In this document: one piece after another, positions 6,887 to 15,500 of the stretch
Position numbering within the stretch: the stretch's first letter is position 1
How the letters are laid out: each line of letters opens with the position of its first letter
Assembly (NCBI GenBank): GCA_002395085.1
Contig: DGVV01000129.1
Span: 1-22,137, forward strand
Reading direction: 5' to 3'
Length of the DNA stretch: 22,137 nt
Source: Ruminococcus sp. UBA4275
GTDB taxonomy: Bacteria > Bacillota > Clostridia > Oscillospirales > Ruminococcaceae
Program-made: the position numbers and the translations under genes
Notes under the pieces: model-generated
Database searches by the model: none
Told to the model about the DNA's origin: nothing
The model's input: the letters and a program-made list of their open reading frames with translations, nothing else

Positions 6887-7426
6887 TTATGCGTGGGATG
6901 CTGTTTTTCCGGCATCTGCCTCTGCTGCCGCACGGATGTAGTGCATCTGATAGCCGATCAGCCAGGAAATCCCTGTGATGAGCGGCGGCAGAGCCATTAT
7001 GATTTTCCTTCCGGACGGAATCGCGGCAAACGGTTCGGTTCCGGCAATCAGCAGGCGGTGAATCTGGATAAACGGCGATTGCAGCAGCGGAAAGAGATTG
7101 AGCATCACAATGCTCTGCGGCTTCATGCACAGCAGCAGATAGATTACTGAAAACGGAAGAATTCCGACCAGTGCCGTCAGAACAGGCTGAACAGTGTGGA
7201 TGTGGATGCCTTCCCGCCGGTACAGCAGGGCATCTGCCTGAGCAGCCTTCTGTGCGGCGCTGCCCATCAGCAGAATATGCGCCAGAACACCGCAAATCAG
7301 GCTGACGATTTGCAGCCACCCGCTGTTCCGGATGATGGCGAAGGAAAAGGCGAGAATCAGGCAAAGCAGTTCTGAAATCAGAACCGCAGAGAGGCATAAG
7401 CCGCAGGATTTCCAGAATGTTTTCAT
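6887..7426 (-). CDS. Integral membrane protein of unknown function
   Basis: The gene encodes 179 residues, starting at the ATG ending at 7426 behind CGGAGG; a longer reading upstream crosses the promoter and is rejected. About five hydrophobic segments are visible, with a short basic loop (LLYRREGIHIH) in the middle. No family signature is recognised. It is the first gene of a two-gene minus-strand unit with the PdaA-like deacetylase. The 59-nt gap contains a small GCGGG/CCCGC hairpin (6845-6858) with no U-run. The context only suggests an envelope role. Confidence 0.75.
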   Translation of the reverse strand: MKTFWKSCGLCLSAVLISELLCLILAFSFAIIRNSGWLQIVSLICGVLAHILLMGSAAQKAAQADALLYRREGIHIHTVQPVLTALVGILPFSVIYLLLCMKPQSIVMLNLFPLLQSPFIQIHRLLIAGTEPFAAIPSGRKIIMALPPLITGISWLIGYQMHYIRAAAEADAGKTASHA

Positions 7427-7525
7427 ATTTCCTCCGAGTAATACCGCAGGAAACAAGCCGCTGCGGCGAATCGTGTGACTGAATCTGCATCTGCAAACTG
7501 CGAAACGGTGCATGGATGCCTTTAT

Positions 7526-7554
7526 ATTATACACGATTTTGACAGGAATGTCCA
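7526..7554 (-). promoter_or_regulatory. Sigma-A promoter for the membrane protein/deacetylase unit
   Basis: Minus strand: TGGACA (7554-7549), 17-nt spacer, TATAAT (7531-7526). The transcript would start near 7519, giving a leader of about 90 nt. Confidence 0.78.
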
Positions 7555-7623
7555 GTGCGGCATGGAAAAGTTTTGGCGTGATCTCCGAAATCGCGGGTTT
7601 TTCGGCTGCGGTTCTCCGAAGTC

Positions 7624-7652
7624 TTGACGAAAAACCATTTTTGCGATATAAT
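7624..7652 (+). promoter_or_regulatory. Sigma-A promoter of rpe
   Basis: TTGACG, a 17-nt spacer and a perfect TATAAT. The expected start near 7659 leaves a short leader with an AGGGAGGGG ribosome binding site before the ATG at 7692. Confidence 0.85.
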
Positions 7653-7691
7653 AAAATCTGTATGAAGTGAAACTATAGGGAGGGGAATACG

Positions 7692-8342
7692 ATGATTTCC
7701 ATTTCCGCTTCAATTTTAAACGGCGATCTCGCACACCTTGCTGAGACCGCAGAGACTGTCCGCAAAGCAGGCGCTGATATGCTGCATTATGATGTCATGG
7801 ACGGCTGCTTTGTTGATAACCTGTCCTTCGGGATTCCTGTGCTGGAGAGCCTGCGCCCCTGCACACTGATGCCGATTGATGTGCATTTGATGATCGAACG
7901 CCCGCTGCACTACGCAGAGCGCTTTGTCAGAGCGGGTGCAGATCTGCTCTCGTTCCACATTGAGAGCCGCTCTGATGCCGCCGAAACCGTTCGTGAGATT
8001 CAGAGTCTCGGCATCGCGGCAGGAATTGCCGTTTCGCCGGAAACGCCGGTGGAAACGGTTTATCCGCTTTTGCCGCTTCTGCGTCCGGAAGATTTTATCC
8101 TGCTGATGACCGTCAGACCGGGACTCGGCGGACAGGCATTTATGCCGGAGGTGCTGCCGAAAATCGAAGCACTTCGTGCAAAGCTGCGTGCGGAAGATCA
8201 GCCGCTGCACATCGAAGTGGACGGCGGGATCAATGCAGTCACCGGTGCGCAGTGCCGGAAAGCCGGCGCGGATTATCTTGTGGCAGGTTCGTATCTGCTG
8301 CGTGCGGATGACCCCGCAGCGGCAGTTGCATCACTGCGCTGA
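7692..8342 (+). CDS. rpe: Ribulose-phosphate 3-epimerase
   Basis: The gene encodes 216 residues, the usual length. The enzyme interconverts ribulose 5-phosphate and xylulose 5-phosphate in the cytosolic pentose phosphate pathway. The TIM-barrel signatures are all present in order: SISASILNGDL at the N-terminus, HYDVMDGCFVDNLSFG (metal His and catalytic Asp), DVHLMIERP, MTVRPGLGGQ (usually VNPGFGGQ), and EVDGGIN with a second catalytic Asp, then AGADYLVAGSYL for phosphate binding. It has its own promoter and appears monocistronic. Its stop codon is only 3 nt from the stop codon of the convergent MecA-like gene, with no visible terminator between. Confidence 0.95.
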   Translation: MISISASILNGDLAHLAETAETVRKAGADMLHYDVMDGCFVDNLSFGIPVLESLRPCTLMPIDVHLMIERPLHYAERFVRAGADLLSFHIESRSDAAETVREIQSLGIAAGIAVSPETPVETVYPLLPLLRPEDFILLMTVRPGLGGQAFMPEVLPKIEALRAKLRAEDQPLHIEVDGGINAVTGAQCRKAGADYLVAGSYLLRADDPAAAVASLR

Positions 8343-8345
8343 GAA

Positions 8346-8921
8346 CTAGGCACGGAATCTGCCGGCTGCACAGTCTGCAACTGCATTCTGCGGAAGAATG
8401 ATTTTGCCGAATTCCGTGAGTCTTGCGCGGTTGACCGCAGACAGCGGGAACAGCAGCCCGAATTCTGTCAGAATATGCTTTACCCGCGGTGCAATCCCGC
8501 GCCGTACCCGCAGATACAGTACATGGCTGCCTGCATACCGGTACAGAATACTCTGCGTAATCCCGCTGCTTTGCCGCAGAAGATGTGTGCAGCAGCGCCG
8601 CAGATGGTCGCGCTCCCGAAAACAGGCGGAAATCCTGAGAGAACCGCTTTGCGGCTGCGGATGATCTCCCTGTAGATCGGGATGCTGTGCGGTCAGATAT
8701 ATGACCAGTCCGCCTTCCGGCGCAGCGAACAGTTCAACCGTGACCGGATTTTCCGAGAAGGGTATCGCAAACATCTCCTCGGCTTTCCGCAGAAGTGCGG
8801 AGATCAGGCGGAGCATCTGCGGAGAATCCGCGCCGCCCTCCTGCGCTGTCATGACGGGCTTCAACTCCTCCGCGGAGAGCTGTATTTTGACGGACTCTGC
8901 GGAAAGCCGCTGAATGGTCAT
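8346..8921 (-). CDS. MecA-like Clp protease adaptor protein
   Basis: The gene encodes 191 residues, slightly short for MecA. The N-terminus (MTIQRLSAESVKIQLSAEEL) matches the MecA substrate-binding domain start, and a GGLVIYLTA strand follows near residue 70. The C-terminal half has the ClpC-binding-domain pattern: an aromatic YRYAGSHVLYLRV strand, a helix with ILTEFG, and the closing RLTEFGKIILPQNAV, equivalent to the conserved EYGK...NA ending of MecA/YpbH. Such adaptors deliver substrates to ClpCP in Firmicutes. Compared with the classic protein, the middle region lacks the usual long acidic stretch and is rather basic. AAGGA precedes the ATG. It is divergent from the Rnf-like operon with 48 nt between start codons. 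Recognition is from memory of the family pattern. Confidence 0.75.
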   Translation of the reverse strand: MTIQRLSAESVKIQLSAEELKPVMTAQEGGADSPQMLRLISALLRKAEEMFAIPFSENPVTVELFAAPEGGLVIYLTAQHPDLQGDHPQPQSGSLRISACFRERDHLRRCCTHLLRQSSGITQSILYRYAGSHVLYLRVRRGIAPRVKHILTEFGLLFPLSAVNRARLTEFGKIILPQNAVADCAAGRFRA

Positions 8922-8942
8922 AGGAATAGATCCTTTCTTCGT

Positions 8943-8948
8943 ATTATA
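8943..8948 (-). promoter_or_regulatory. Probable -10 element of the MecA-like gene
   Basis: A perfect TATAAT on the minus strand lies 21 nt before the ATG, giving a very short leader. The -35 position shows AAACCG, a poor match. On the plus strand an overlapping TATAAT (8945-8950) would start RNA inside the ribosome binding site of the rightward gene, so it is unlikely to drive that operon. Confidence 0.4.
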
Positions 8949-8953
8949 ATCTG

Positions 8954-8960
8954 AAGGAGG
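8954..8960 (+). promoter_or_regulatory. Ribosome binding site that fixes a TTG start
   Basis: AAGGAGG lies 9 nt before TTG at 8970. No in-frame ATG or GTG occurs at a usable distance, so this strong site decides the TTG as start of the RnfD-like gene. Confidence 0.8.
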
Positions 8961-8969
8961 TGTGCCGGT

Positions 8970-9941
8970 TTGCGCACCAAACCTGAAAACGAAATCACAC
9001 TTGACCGCGCAATCGCTTTGACCTGCCTTGCCGGCGCTGCTGCATTTTCATACGGCATCCGCATCTGGATGATGTGTCTGCTTGCGGCAGGTGTCTCCAT
9101 GCTGACAGAACTGGTCTGCCTGTATGCGCGCCGCATCCCGTTCGGCTTCCGGCATCTGGATGCTGCTGTGACAGGCGTTGTGCTGGTCATGATGATGCCG
9201 CCGACTGTGCCGGTTTCTCTGCTTATCATGTCCTGTATTTTTGCAATTATCATCGGCAGAGCCCTCTTTGGCGGCAAAGACAATCCGGTAATTCCTGCCG
9301 CTTCTGCGGGGTATTGCTTTGCAATGCTGAATCAGCGTTTGCAGATGACTGCATTTCCGGCAGATTTCGGCAGAGTGCGTCTTCTGCACATTGACCGCAG
9401 TCTGCTGACCTCCGGCGCAACCGATCTATGGAACAAAAGCGGCAGTTTTCCGGCTGATTCCGATACGTGGCTGACCGGTCTTCCGGCACAGCCGATTGGC
9501 ACAGGTTCGCTGCTGCTGCTGGGGGTGATTGCGCTGGTGCTGATTTTCCGGCGTGCCGCCTCCGGATGGGTCATCCTGCCGATGATGCTGCTGATGATTG
9601 CGGGCAATATTGCCCTGCGGTTTTTCCGTGATCCCGTGCTGACGGCTGCGGCAGTCTGTCTGACCAATCAGACGCTCTTTGCTGTGATTTTCCTGTACGG
9701 CGATCCTGCCATTGCCCCGCCGAATATCGCAGGAATGTTTTTCGGGGTGCTGTCAGGCGCGATTCTTGTGCTGCTTGGTGCATTCTATCGTATTTATGAT
9801 CTGCCGGTGCTGTTTTCGGTCATAATCGCGCCGGCTGCGGCAGCGCTGCGTGCCATGATGCAGCAGCAGTCCGCTCCTGCAAAACCGAAAGGAGGCAACC
9901 GTGGAAAGCAGTCTGCTGCGAAGAAATCCGGTGCTGCGTGA
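8970..9941 (+). CDS. RnfD/NqrB-like membrane protein (divergent second copy)
   Basis: The gene encodes 323 residues starting with TTG. About nine to ten transmembrane segments are visible. It parallels the canonical RnfD at 1721-2659: GGKDNPVIPAASAGYCFAML (about 101-120) aligns with its GGLGQNFVNPALTARVAMML, and QMTAFP follows in both. SGATDL at about 148-153 corresponds to the FMN attachment motif, with Thr151 as possible FMN carrier; the usual Pro after Thr is Asp. The C-terminal tail is very basic. The stop lies 41 nt inside the next gene, so the three membrane genes are translated in close coupling. Overall similarity to RnfD is low, so this is a paralogue with a possibly different role. 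No obvious promoter is seen in the 48-nt divergent gap; it may lie inside the MecA-like gene. Confidence 0.75.
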   Translation: MRTKPENEITLDRAIALTCLAGAAAFSYGIRIWMMCLLAAGVSMLTELVCLYARRIPFGFRHLDAAVTGVVLVMMMPPTVPVSLLIMSCIFAIIIGRALFGGKDNPVIPAASAGYCFAMLNQRLQMTAFPADFGRVRLLHIDRSLLTSGATDLWNKSGSFPADSDTWLTGLPAQPIGTGSLLLLGVIALVLIFRRAASGWVILPMMLLMIAGNIALRFFRDPVLTAAAVCLTNQTLFAVIFLYGDPAIAPPNIAGMFFGVLSGAILVLLGAFYRIYDLPVLFSVIIAPAAAALRAMMQQQSAPAKPKGGNRGKQSAAKKSGAA

Positions 9942-10494
9942 GCTGCTCTGTGCTGCCCCGCTCATCATGCTGACAGAGACGGTGCAGCAGGCCGGTATGC
10001 TCTGTGCAGCGTTCAGTATTTCAGCGCTGCTGACGGTTTTGCTCTGTGCGCTGATTCCGCGCAGGGTTTTGTTTGCCGTGCGTGTTGTATTGTATTCCGT
10101 GATTGCCGCTTTGGTGTATGTACCGTCGGTTCTGGCTGCGGAATATCTGCTGCCGGATGCAGGCAGCAGTATTTATCTGGCGCTGCTCGCGGAGGGATTG
10201 CTGCTTTCGGCGGCGTTTGACAGTATGATGGAAAAGCAATCGCTTCATAAAATGCTGCGGGAGATCTTCATGCTGCTGGTCAGCGTAAATGTGACGATTC
10301 TCTTTTTCGGGATGATGCGGGAACTGCTGGGCTGCGGTACGCTTGCGGGCAGAATCTGTCTGCGCCATGCGCCGCTGCCGCTGCTTGGAACACCTGCCGG
10401 CGGTATGCTGCTGCTGGCACTGTTTTGTATTCTTTCGCAGGTAATCTGCGGGGCGGACAGAAGGGAGGAACGGCGCGATGCGGCTTCAGAGTGA
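9901..10494 (+). CDS. RnfE-like membrane protein lacking the conserved cysteines
   Basis: The gene encodes 197 residues starting with GTG, fixed by AAAGGAGG 5 nt upstream. The start is supported by the NPVL near residue 9, which opens most RnfE/NqrD proteins, and by MRELLGCGTLAG (about 139-150), which matches the REILGNGTIFG signature. About six transmembrane segments are visible. In canonical RnfE, a Cys in GLCP and one in a NC(I/V)xLG segment help ligate an intramembrane iron-sulfur cluster shared with RnfA. Here the aligned positions are about Ala19 (CAAP) and Leu100 (AEGLLL). It overlaps the RnfD-like gene by 41 nt and the RnfA-like gene by 17 nt. Homology is clear at the ends and weak in the middle. 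Confidence 0.68.
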   Translation: MESSLLRRNPVLRELLCAAPLIMLTETVQQAGMLCAAFSISALLTVLLCALIPRRVLFAVRVVLYSVIAALVYVPSVLAAEYLLPDAGSSIYLALLAEGLLLSAAFDSMMEKQSLHKMLREIFMLLVSVNVTILFFGMMRELLGCGTLAGRICLRHAPLPLLGTPAGGMLLLALFCILSQVICGADRREERRDAASE

Positions 10495-11050
10495 TCTTTC
10501 CTTTCTGCTGTTCCAGAATGCAGTTTTCTGCTTTGTGCTGGGTTTGCCGGCGATGCGGCGCTCCCTGACAGACCGCGGCGGTCTGATCATGCTGGGGATC
10601 TGCTCACTTGTTATGACGACTGTTGTGACGGGGATGAGCGGTGTTTACAGGATGCTGCTGCCGGATCAATATGCCGCGCTGCTGATGCCGGTTTGTCTGG
10701 CGGTCACGGCGGCGGTGCTGGATTTGCTGATCCTGTTGATCTGCACGGCTGCATCCGGTGTGCTGGGCAGGTGGATTGCACCGATTTTGCACAGTGCGGC
10801 ACTTTCGGGTGCAGTTATTGGTTCGGCATTGATCAGCGGTACGCAGACATACGATATACCGAGTGCATTCCGCTTCGGATTTCGCAGCGGAATCAGTTTT
10901 CTTCTGGTGTGCATTCTGCTGCGGACGGCACAGCCTGCATGGAACAGTCAGAAAATGCCGGCTGCGGTGCGCGGCTGGCGCGGAATGCTTCTGCTGACTG
11001 CGCTGATGACGATGTCTGCGGCTTGCATGGCAGCAGGAATGGAATCCTGA
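10478..11050 (+). CDS. RnfA-like membrane protein lacking the conserved cysteines
   Basis: The gene encodes 190 residues, close to the usual RnfA length, behind GGGAGG with the start inside the preceding gene. About six transmembrane segments are visible. The opening QNAVFCFVLGLPAM fits the RnfA start (a conserved N-terminal Asn and LGICPF) but lacks the Cys before Pro. The mid-protein segment MPVCLAVTAAVL fits PLITTNCAVL but its Cys is displaced by four residues, with Thr at the expected position. The assignment rests on these weak matches, size, topology and its place after RnfD- and RnfE-like genes; alone it would be an unknown membrane protein. Cys-poor RnfA/E partners would not be expected to hold the canonical [2Fe-2S] centre. 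Confidence 0.55.
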   Translation: MRLQSDLSFLLFQNAVFCFVLGLPAMRRSLTDRGGLIMLGICSLVMTTVVTGMSGVYRMLLPDQYAALLMPVCLAVTAAVLDLLILLICTAASGVLGRWIAPILHSAALSGAVIGSALISGTQTYDIPSAFRFGFRSGISFLLVCILLRTAQPAWNSQKMPAAVRGWRGMLLLTALMTMSAACMAAGMES

Positions 11051-11076
11051 TCTGACAGATAGAAAGGAGCAATACT

Positions 11077-12396
11077 GTGGCGCATAAGAAAAAGGGCAGA
11101 CGGGTTTACACCTATCGCTCGAAAAATCACAGAGTATTCAGCCAATATCATCCGATGCGTTCTGCTGTCGGTTCTGTGCTGACGCTTCTTGCGGCGGCGT
11201 TTCTGGGGCTTGTCGGATATAATATCATCGGTCCGATTGTTACGCGGATGGAAGCAGAGAAGGTCTCTCCGACGACGACACCAGATCCGTATTTTGAGAC
11301 GCCGCAGCAGACGGAACTGATCGCGGAACAGACTGTTCCGGTGCTGACTGCCGTGACCACCTCTCTCACAACAATGACGGAAACAACCGTTATGACGACG
11401 ACAACGACTGAACCGCTGCCGCTGCGGTTTCCCGCGGGTGTGAATGTCTCCTGCGCGCTGCCGGAGTCTGCACTGACGGATCTCAGTGCGCTGGACCGTG
11501 CAGTAGAGGCGGCTGCAAAGGAAGGCTTTACCGGTATTCTGCTGCCGCTGAAGCAGACGGGCGGCAAGCTGCTTTACGCATCAGCAAATGAGAAGGCGCA
11601 GACCTGCGGGGCATCGGCGGAAAATGCACTGACCCTGCGCGAGATCAGCAATGCTGCAAGCCGCTCTAAACTGAGCTGTTCTGCGGTTTTCAGTACACTG
11701 AATGACCATGTGTATCCGGGCTATTTCACTGACGGTTCCTATACCTTTCCGGACGGTACGACGCGCTGGCTGGATGATAAGGAATCGGAAGGCGGCAAGG
11801 CATGGCTGAATCCGTTTGCTGAGGGCGCACGCATTTATCTTTCGGCGCTTGCCGGTGAGATGCAGTCTGCCGGCTTTGAAAGGATTATCTGCACAGATGT
11901 GGTGTTCCCGCATTTTTATAATTCGGATCTTGAGATTCTCGGTGCGCAGGTTGCCGATCCGGCAAGGCGGTCCGGTGCGATTGTACAGGTGATGAATGAC
12001 ATTGCTGCTGCTGCGCCTTCGGCCTGCTGCAAGTACGATCTTTCGGAGATTGTCAACGGAAAGTCGGAGGGATTTGATCCGCAGGCGCTGCAAACGGCAT
12101 CTGTCTGTTTTCAGATTAACCTGCACGCATTTACACAGCCGTTTTATGCGAATAATGAGCGCTATGATCCGACTTCGCTTTCTGAATCGGACCGGATTGG
12201 CATGATTGCACAGGTTGCAAAAAAACTGGCTGGAAATATGCAGATGATCCCGTTGATTGACCGCACAGATCTGGAAGATGATCAGCTTGATCTTGTGGTG
12301 AAAGCATTTGCAGATGCAGGCGCATCAGCGGTTTATGTGACCGAGACACAGGCATCCGGCGAAACGGCTGAAAGCGCTGCGTCCGATCAGACATAA
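11077..12396 (+). CDS. Membrane-anchored putative glycoside hydrolase (DUF4015-type)
   Basis: The gene encodes 439 residues starting with GTG behind AAAGGAG. The N-terminus is basic and cytoplasmic (HKKKGRR), one transmembrane anchor spans about 30-52, and a Thr-rich stalk (about 62-112) leads to an extracellular domain. That domain starts with GVNVSCALPES and contains EGFTGILLPLKQTGGKLLYAS, DDKESEGGKAWLNPF, and FERIICTDVVFPHF, a barrel-strand order recalling the putative glycosyl hydrolase family DUF4015. The Asp of CTDVVFP and nearby Glu/Asp could be catalytic, but that is not provable here. It follows the RnfA-like gene by 26 nt and shares the terminator at 12404-12441, so it belongs to the Rnf-like operon. 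No signal-peptide cleavage site is evident, so it is most likely a type II membrane protein. Confidence 0.75.
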   Translation: MAHKKKGRRVYTYRSKNHRVFSQYHPMRSAVGSVLTLLAAAFLGLVGYNIIGPIVTRMEAEKVSPTTTPDPYFETPQQTELIAEQTVPVLTAVTTSLTTMTETTVMTTTTTEPLPLRFPAGVNVSCALPESALTDLSALDRAVEAAAKEGFTGILLPLKQTGGKLLYASANEKAQTCGASAENALTLREISNAASRSKLSCSAVFSTLNDHVYPGYFTDGSYTFPDGTTRWLDDKESEGGKAWLNPFAEGARIYLSALAGEMQSAGFERIICTDVVFPHFYNSDLEILGAQVADPARRSGAIVQVMNDIAAAAPSACCKYDLSEIVNGKSEGFDPQALQTASVCFQINLHAFTQPFYANNERYDPTSLSESDRIGMIAQVAKKLAGNMQMIPLIDRTDLEDDQLDLVVKAFADAGASAVYVTETQASGETAESAASDQT

Positions 12397-12403
12397 CAAA
12401 TTT

Positions 12404-12441
12404 GCGCGTTCGGTGATAAAGTGCCGGGCGCGCTTGTTATT
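12404..12441 (+). terminator. Terminator of the Rnf-like/DUF4015 operon
   Basis: A 10-bp stem (GCGCGTTCGG / CCGGGCGCGC, with two G-T pairs) and a 10-nt loop is followed by TTGTTATT. It begins 8 nt after the stop codon. The T-tract is imperfect but the stem is strong. Confidence 0.78.
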
Positions 12442-12450
12442 CACGGTTTG

Positions 12451-12482
12451 TTTACATTTCAGCGGATCAAATGTGTTATACT
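12451..12482 (+). promoter_or_regulatory. Promoter of the dockerin subtilase gene (extended -10)
   Basis: TATACT (12477-12482) is preceded by TG with one base between, an extended -10. TTTACA (12451-12456) lies upstream with a 20-nt spacer, longer than ideal, which fits dependence on the extended -10. The leader is about 23 nt. Confidence 0.65.
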
Positions 12483-12511
12483 GAAAAAAACGTTTTTTGG
12501 GAGGTTACGGC

Positions 12512-15500
12512 TTGAAACATACAATTCAACGAATGGCTGCTGTATTTGCCGCAGCTATTATGACTACGACCGTCGCAAAACTGCCGGAACTGCCTGTTCC
12601 GGTACTGGCAGACGGCGACTCTCTGCTTGATTTTGCGCAGCAGATTGCGGGACACCGGCGGCAGGGTGATGTCTTTGCAGAGATGCAGTTTTATCCGGAA
12701 CAGGCAAGCATGATCTGTGACGGAAAGAATGTGGGGCAGCAGGCAAACGGCTTTGTTGTGCGCGGAGGCGAAATCCTGATTGACAAAGAGGCTGTGCTGA
12801 CTGCTGCGGAACGAAATGCCAATATGCCGATGCAGGATACCGTTACGCTGGAGGAAGCGCAGCGCCGCATTGGTCTGGAGACCTTTGTGGATGAACAGAC
12901 CGGCGCTGTGACGGTTTCATCGCCTTATCAGACTGCGGCACTGGTGGTCAAGGCAGGCGGCAATTTTGATCCGCAGGGCGGTGTGGAGATTGCGGGCGGG
13001 TATCAGGATCTGCACGTTCTGCAATATGAAACGCCCGCAGATGCGTATCAGGCGTGTCAGATTCTGAATGCAGATGCTGCGGTTCAGTATGCTGAACCGA
13101 ACCGCATTTATTCTGTGCTGAGTGATGAGTGTGATATTGATTCTGATAACTGGGGATATGAAGTTGTTGGTGCGGCAGAATTTCTTGATCCGGAGAGCGG
13201 CGCTGCGCTGACAGATGCGGAAATAGTGGTTGCAGTTATTGATACCGGCATCTACGAAGAACACAATCTGTTCCGCGGAAGAATAGCAGAAGGTGCGATT
13301 TCCCTGACCGGTGAGAATAACGGCATTGCAGATCATGAGGGGCACGGAACGCACTGTGCAGGCATTCTTTGCAGCGTGACACCTGAGAATGTCCGGATTC
13401 TGCCCGTCAAGGCGATGGATCAGTACGGATACGGTTCGAGTGCGGAGATATACTGCGCCATGATGTACGCATCTGAACACGCCGACGTGGTCAATATGAG
13501 TCTTGGCGGAACAGGCGTGTCCCCGTTGCTTTGTGAGGCGGCGGAAGTGCTGCGTCAGCTGGATATACCGTGTGTGGTTGCAGCCGGAAATGAAAGCAGA
13601 GATGTGAGATTTGAGCATCCGGCGAATATAGATAGCTGTATTACAGTCAGCAGTGTTTCGATGAACTGCGATCTGACGATGCAGAATCTGAGAATGCCTG
13701 ATTCCTATGTGCTTTCAAGCTTCAGCAATTACGGTTCGGGTGTTGATTTTGCAGCTCCCGGATCCGGTATTCGGAGTGCGGGACTTGAAAATCCCGATTC
13801 GATGATCATCAAAAACGGCACGAGTATGGCTGCACCGTTTGTAGCAGGCTGTTTTGCATCCCTGCTGTGTCATGATCCGGATTACAGCACAGAGACGATG
13901 TATACGATTCTGAAGAATAACACGCTGGATCTTGGCGCTCCCGGTTTTGACGATCAGTTCGGATGGGGAATGGTGCAGCTTCGTTCATTACAGTTTTCTG
14001 AGAATGCAGTGAAACCTCCGACTATCTCCGTGCCTGCCGGCAGATACAATACAGTGCAGAAGGTTACGCTGTTCAGCAGCACAATGGGCGCGCAGGTGTA
14101 TTATTCTCTGGATGACAGTGAACCGGTGCTGTATACCGGCGATCAGATTGAGATTGCGCATTCCCTTCAGCTCAAAGCATATTGTGTGCTGGATGGTGAA
14201 CAGAGCCCGCCGCTGATTGCGGATTATCAGATTGTATCAGATATGCCGGCTTTTTCTTACGAATCCGGCTGCTATGACGGTCCGATTGCGGTATATCTTT
14301 ACGCAATGGATGATGCGGAGATTTATTATACGCTGGATGGTTCCATTCCTTCTCCGGAAAACGGTACACTGCTGACCGGAGAATATGTTCTCGTCAGTGA
14401 AACATCTGTGCTGCGGACTGTTGCCGTGACGGGCGATGTTGTCAGTGATGTCCATAGTGAAGGCTATCTGATTGACGGAAAATCTCCCGAAAAAATGCTT
14501 GAGATCGAAAACGGTGTGCTGAAAAAAGTCTACTGTACAGCTCCTGAGCTGGATCTTACAGCAATGTCATTGCCGGAGCCGGTTATAGAAATCGGTGCGC
14601 GTGCAATGGCGTATGTTGCTGTGGATACGGTTGTTTTGCCGGATACTGTACGGAAGATCGGGGAATGTGCATTTCAAGGATGCAGTTTACTCAGCATTGA
14701 AGCACACGGTGTCACGGAAATCGGAAAAGATGCATTTGCAGGCAGTGAATTGCAATGGGCGTATTTCGGGCAGATTACTTCTCTCGAAAGCGGTGCTTTT
14801 AGCTACTGTGAGGATTTGAAGTATCTGTACGCCGAGTTTTCTCTGATTCAGGACATTCCGGATGAGCTGTTTTGTTATTGCAAAGAACTGGAAGTGAATC
14901 TTCCGTGGGAGCAGCTGATTTCGATTGGAGATTACGCATTTGAAAATTGCATGATGCCTGCGGAAATCCATCTGGATTCGCTGGTTTCAATGGGAGACAG
15001 TGCTTTCAGCGAAACAAAAGGGCTGTCCGTTGTTACGATTTCCGAAAGGCTGCGTGAGCTTCCGGATCAAGCATTTTATCAAACAAATCTGCGGAATTTC
15101 CGTGCAATGGGCATTGAAAAGCTGGGCAATATAGCCCTTTGTCAGGAAGAACTGCATTCTTTGAATCTGGAATTGGACTGGGACCGGATTACAAGCATTT
15201 CTTGTTTATCGCTTGCAAACTGTGAAGTGAATGCTGATTTGTGTCTGCCGGCTTTGACGGAACTGCGGGGAAATGCATTTAAGGGTTTTCAGGTGCATTC
15301 ATTGTCATTGCCTGCGATGAAGACGCTGCCTGCATACGCTCTGAACGAGTTGTATTGTGATGCGGTGTACCTTGAGAATGCAGAGATTCTTGAGGATAAT
15401 TCTCTGTGTACGAATGCGAGAATCGTATTTGGCAGCCATTTGTGCGGCGCTTCCGATTACGCTTTTCACGGCGATACGGATATTTATGCACCTGCGGAAA

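Noticed and set aside
6828..7496. N-terminal extension of the deacetylase frame by 223 codons
   Set aside because: The extension overlaps the membrane-protein gene in another frame, is low-quality Arg/Ser/His-rich sequence, and the internal ATG at 6827 has both a ribosome binding site and a signal peptide.
8945..8950. TATAAT on the plus strand as promoter of the RnfD-like operon
   Set aside because: Transcription would start about 7 nt downstream, inside the AAGGAGG ribosome binding site, destroying it.
8970..11050. A complete second Rnf complex
   Set aside because: Only D-, E- and A-like genes are present; C, G and B are missing and key cysteines are not found, so it cannot be called a canonical Rnf.
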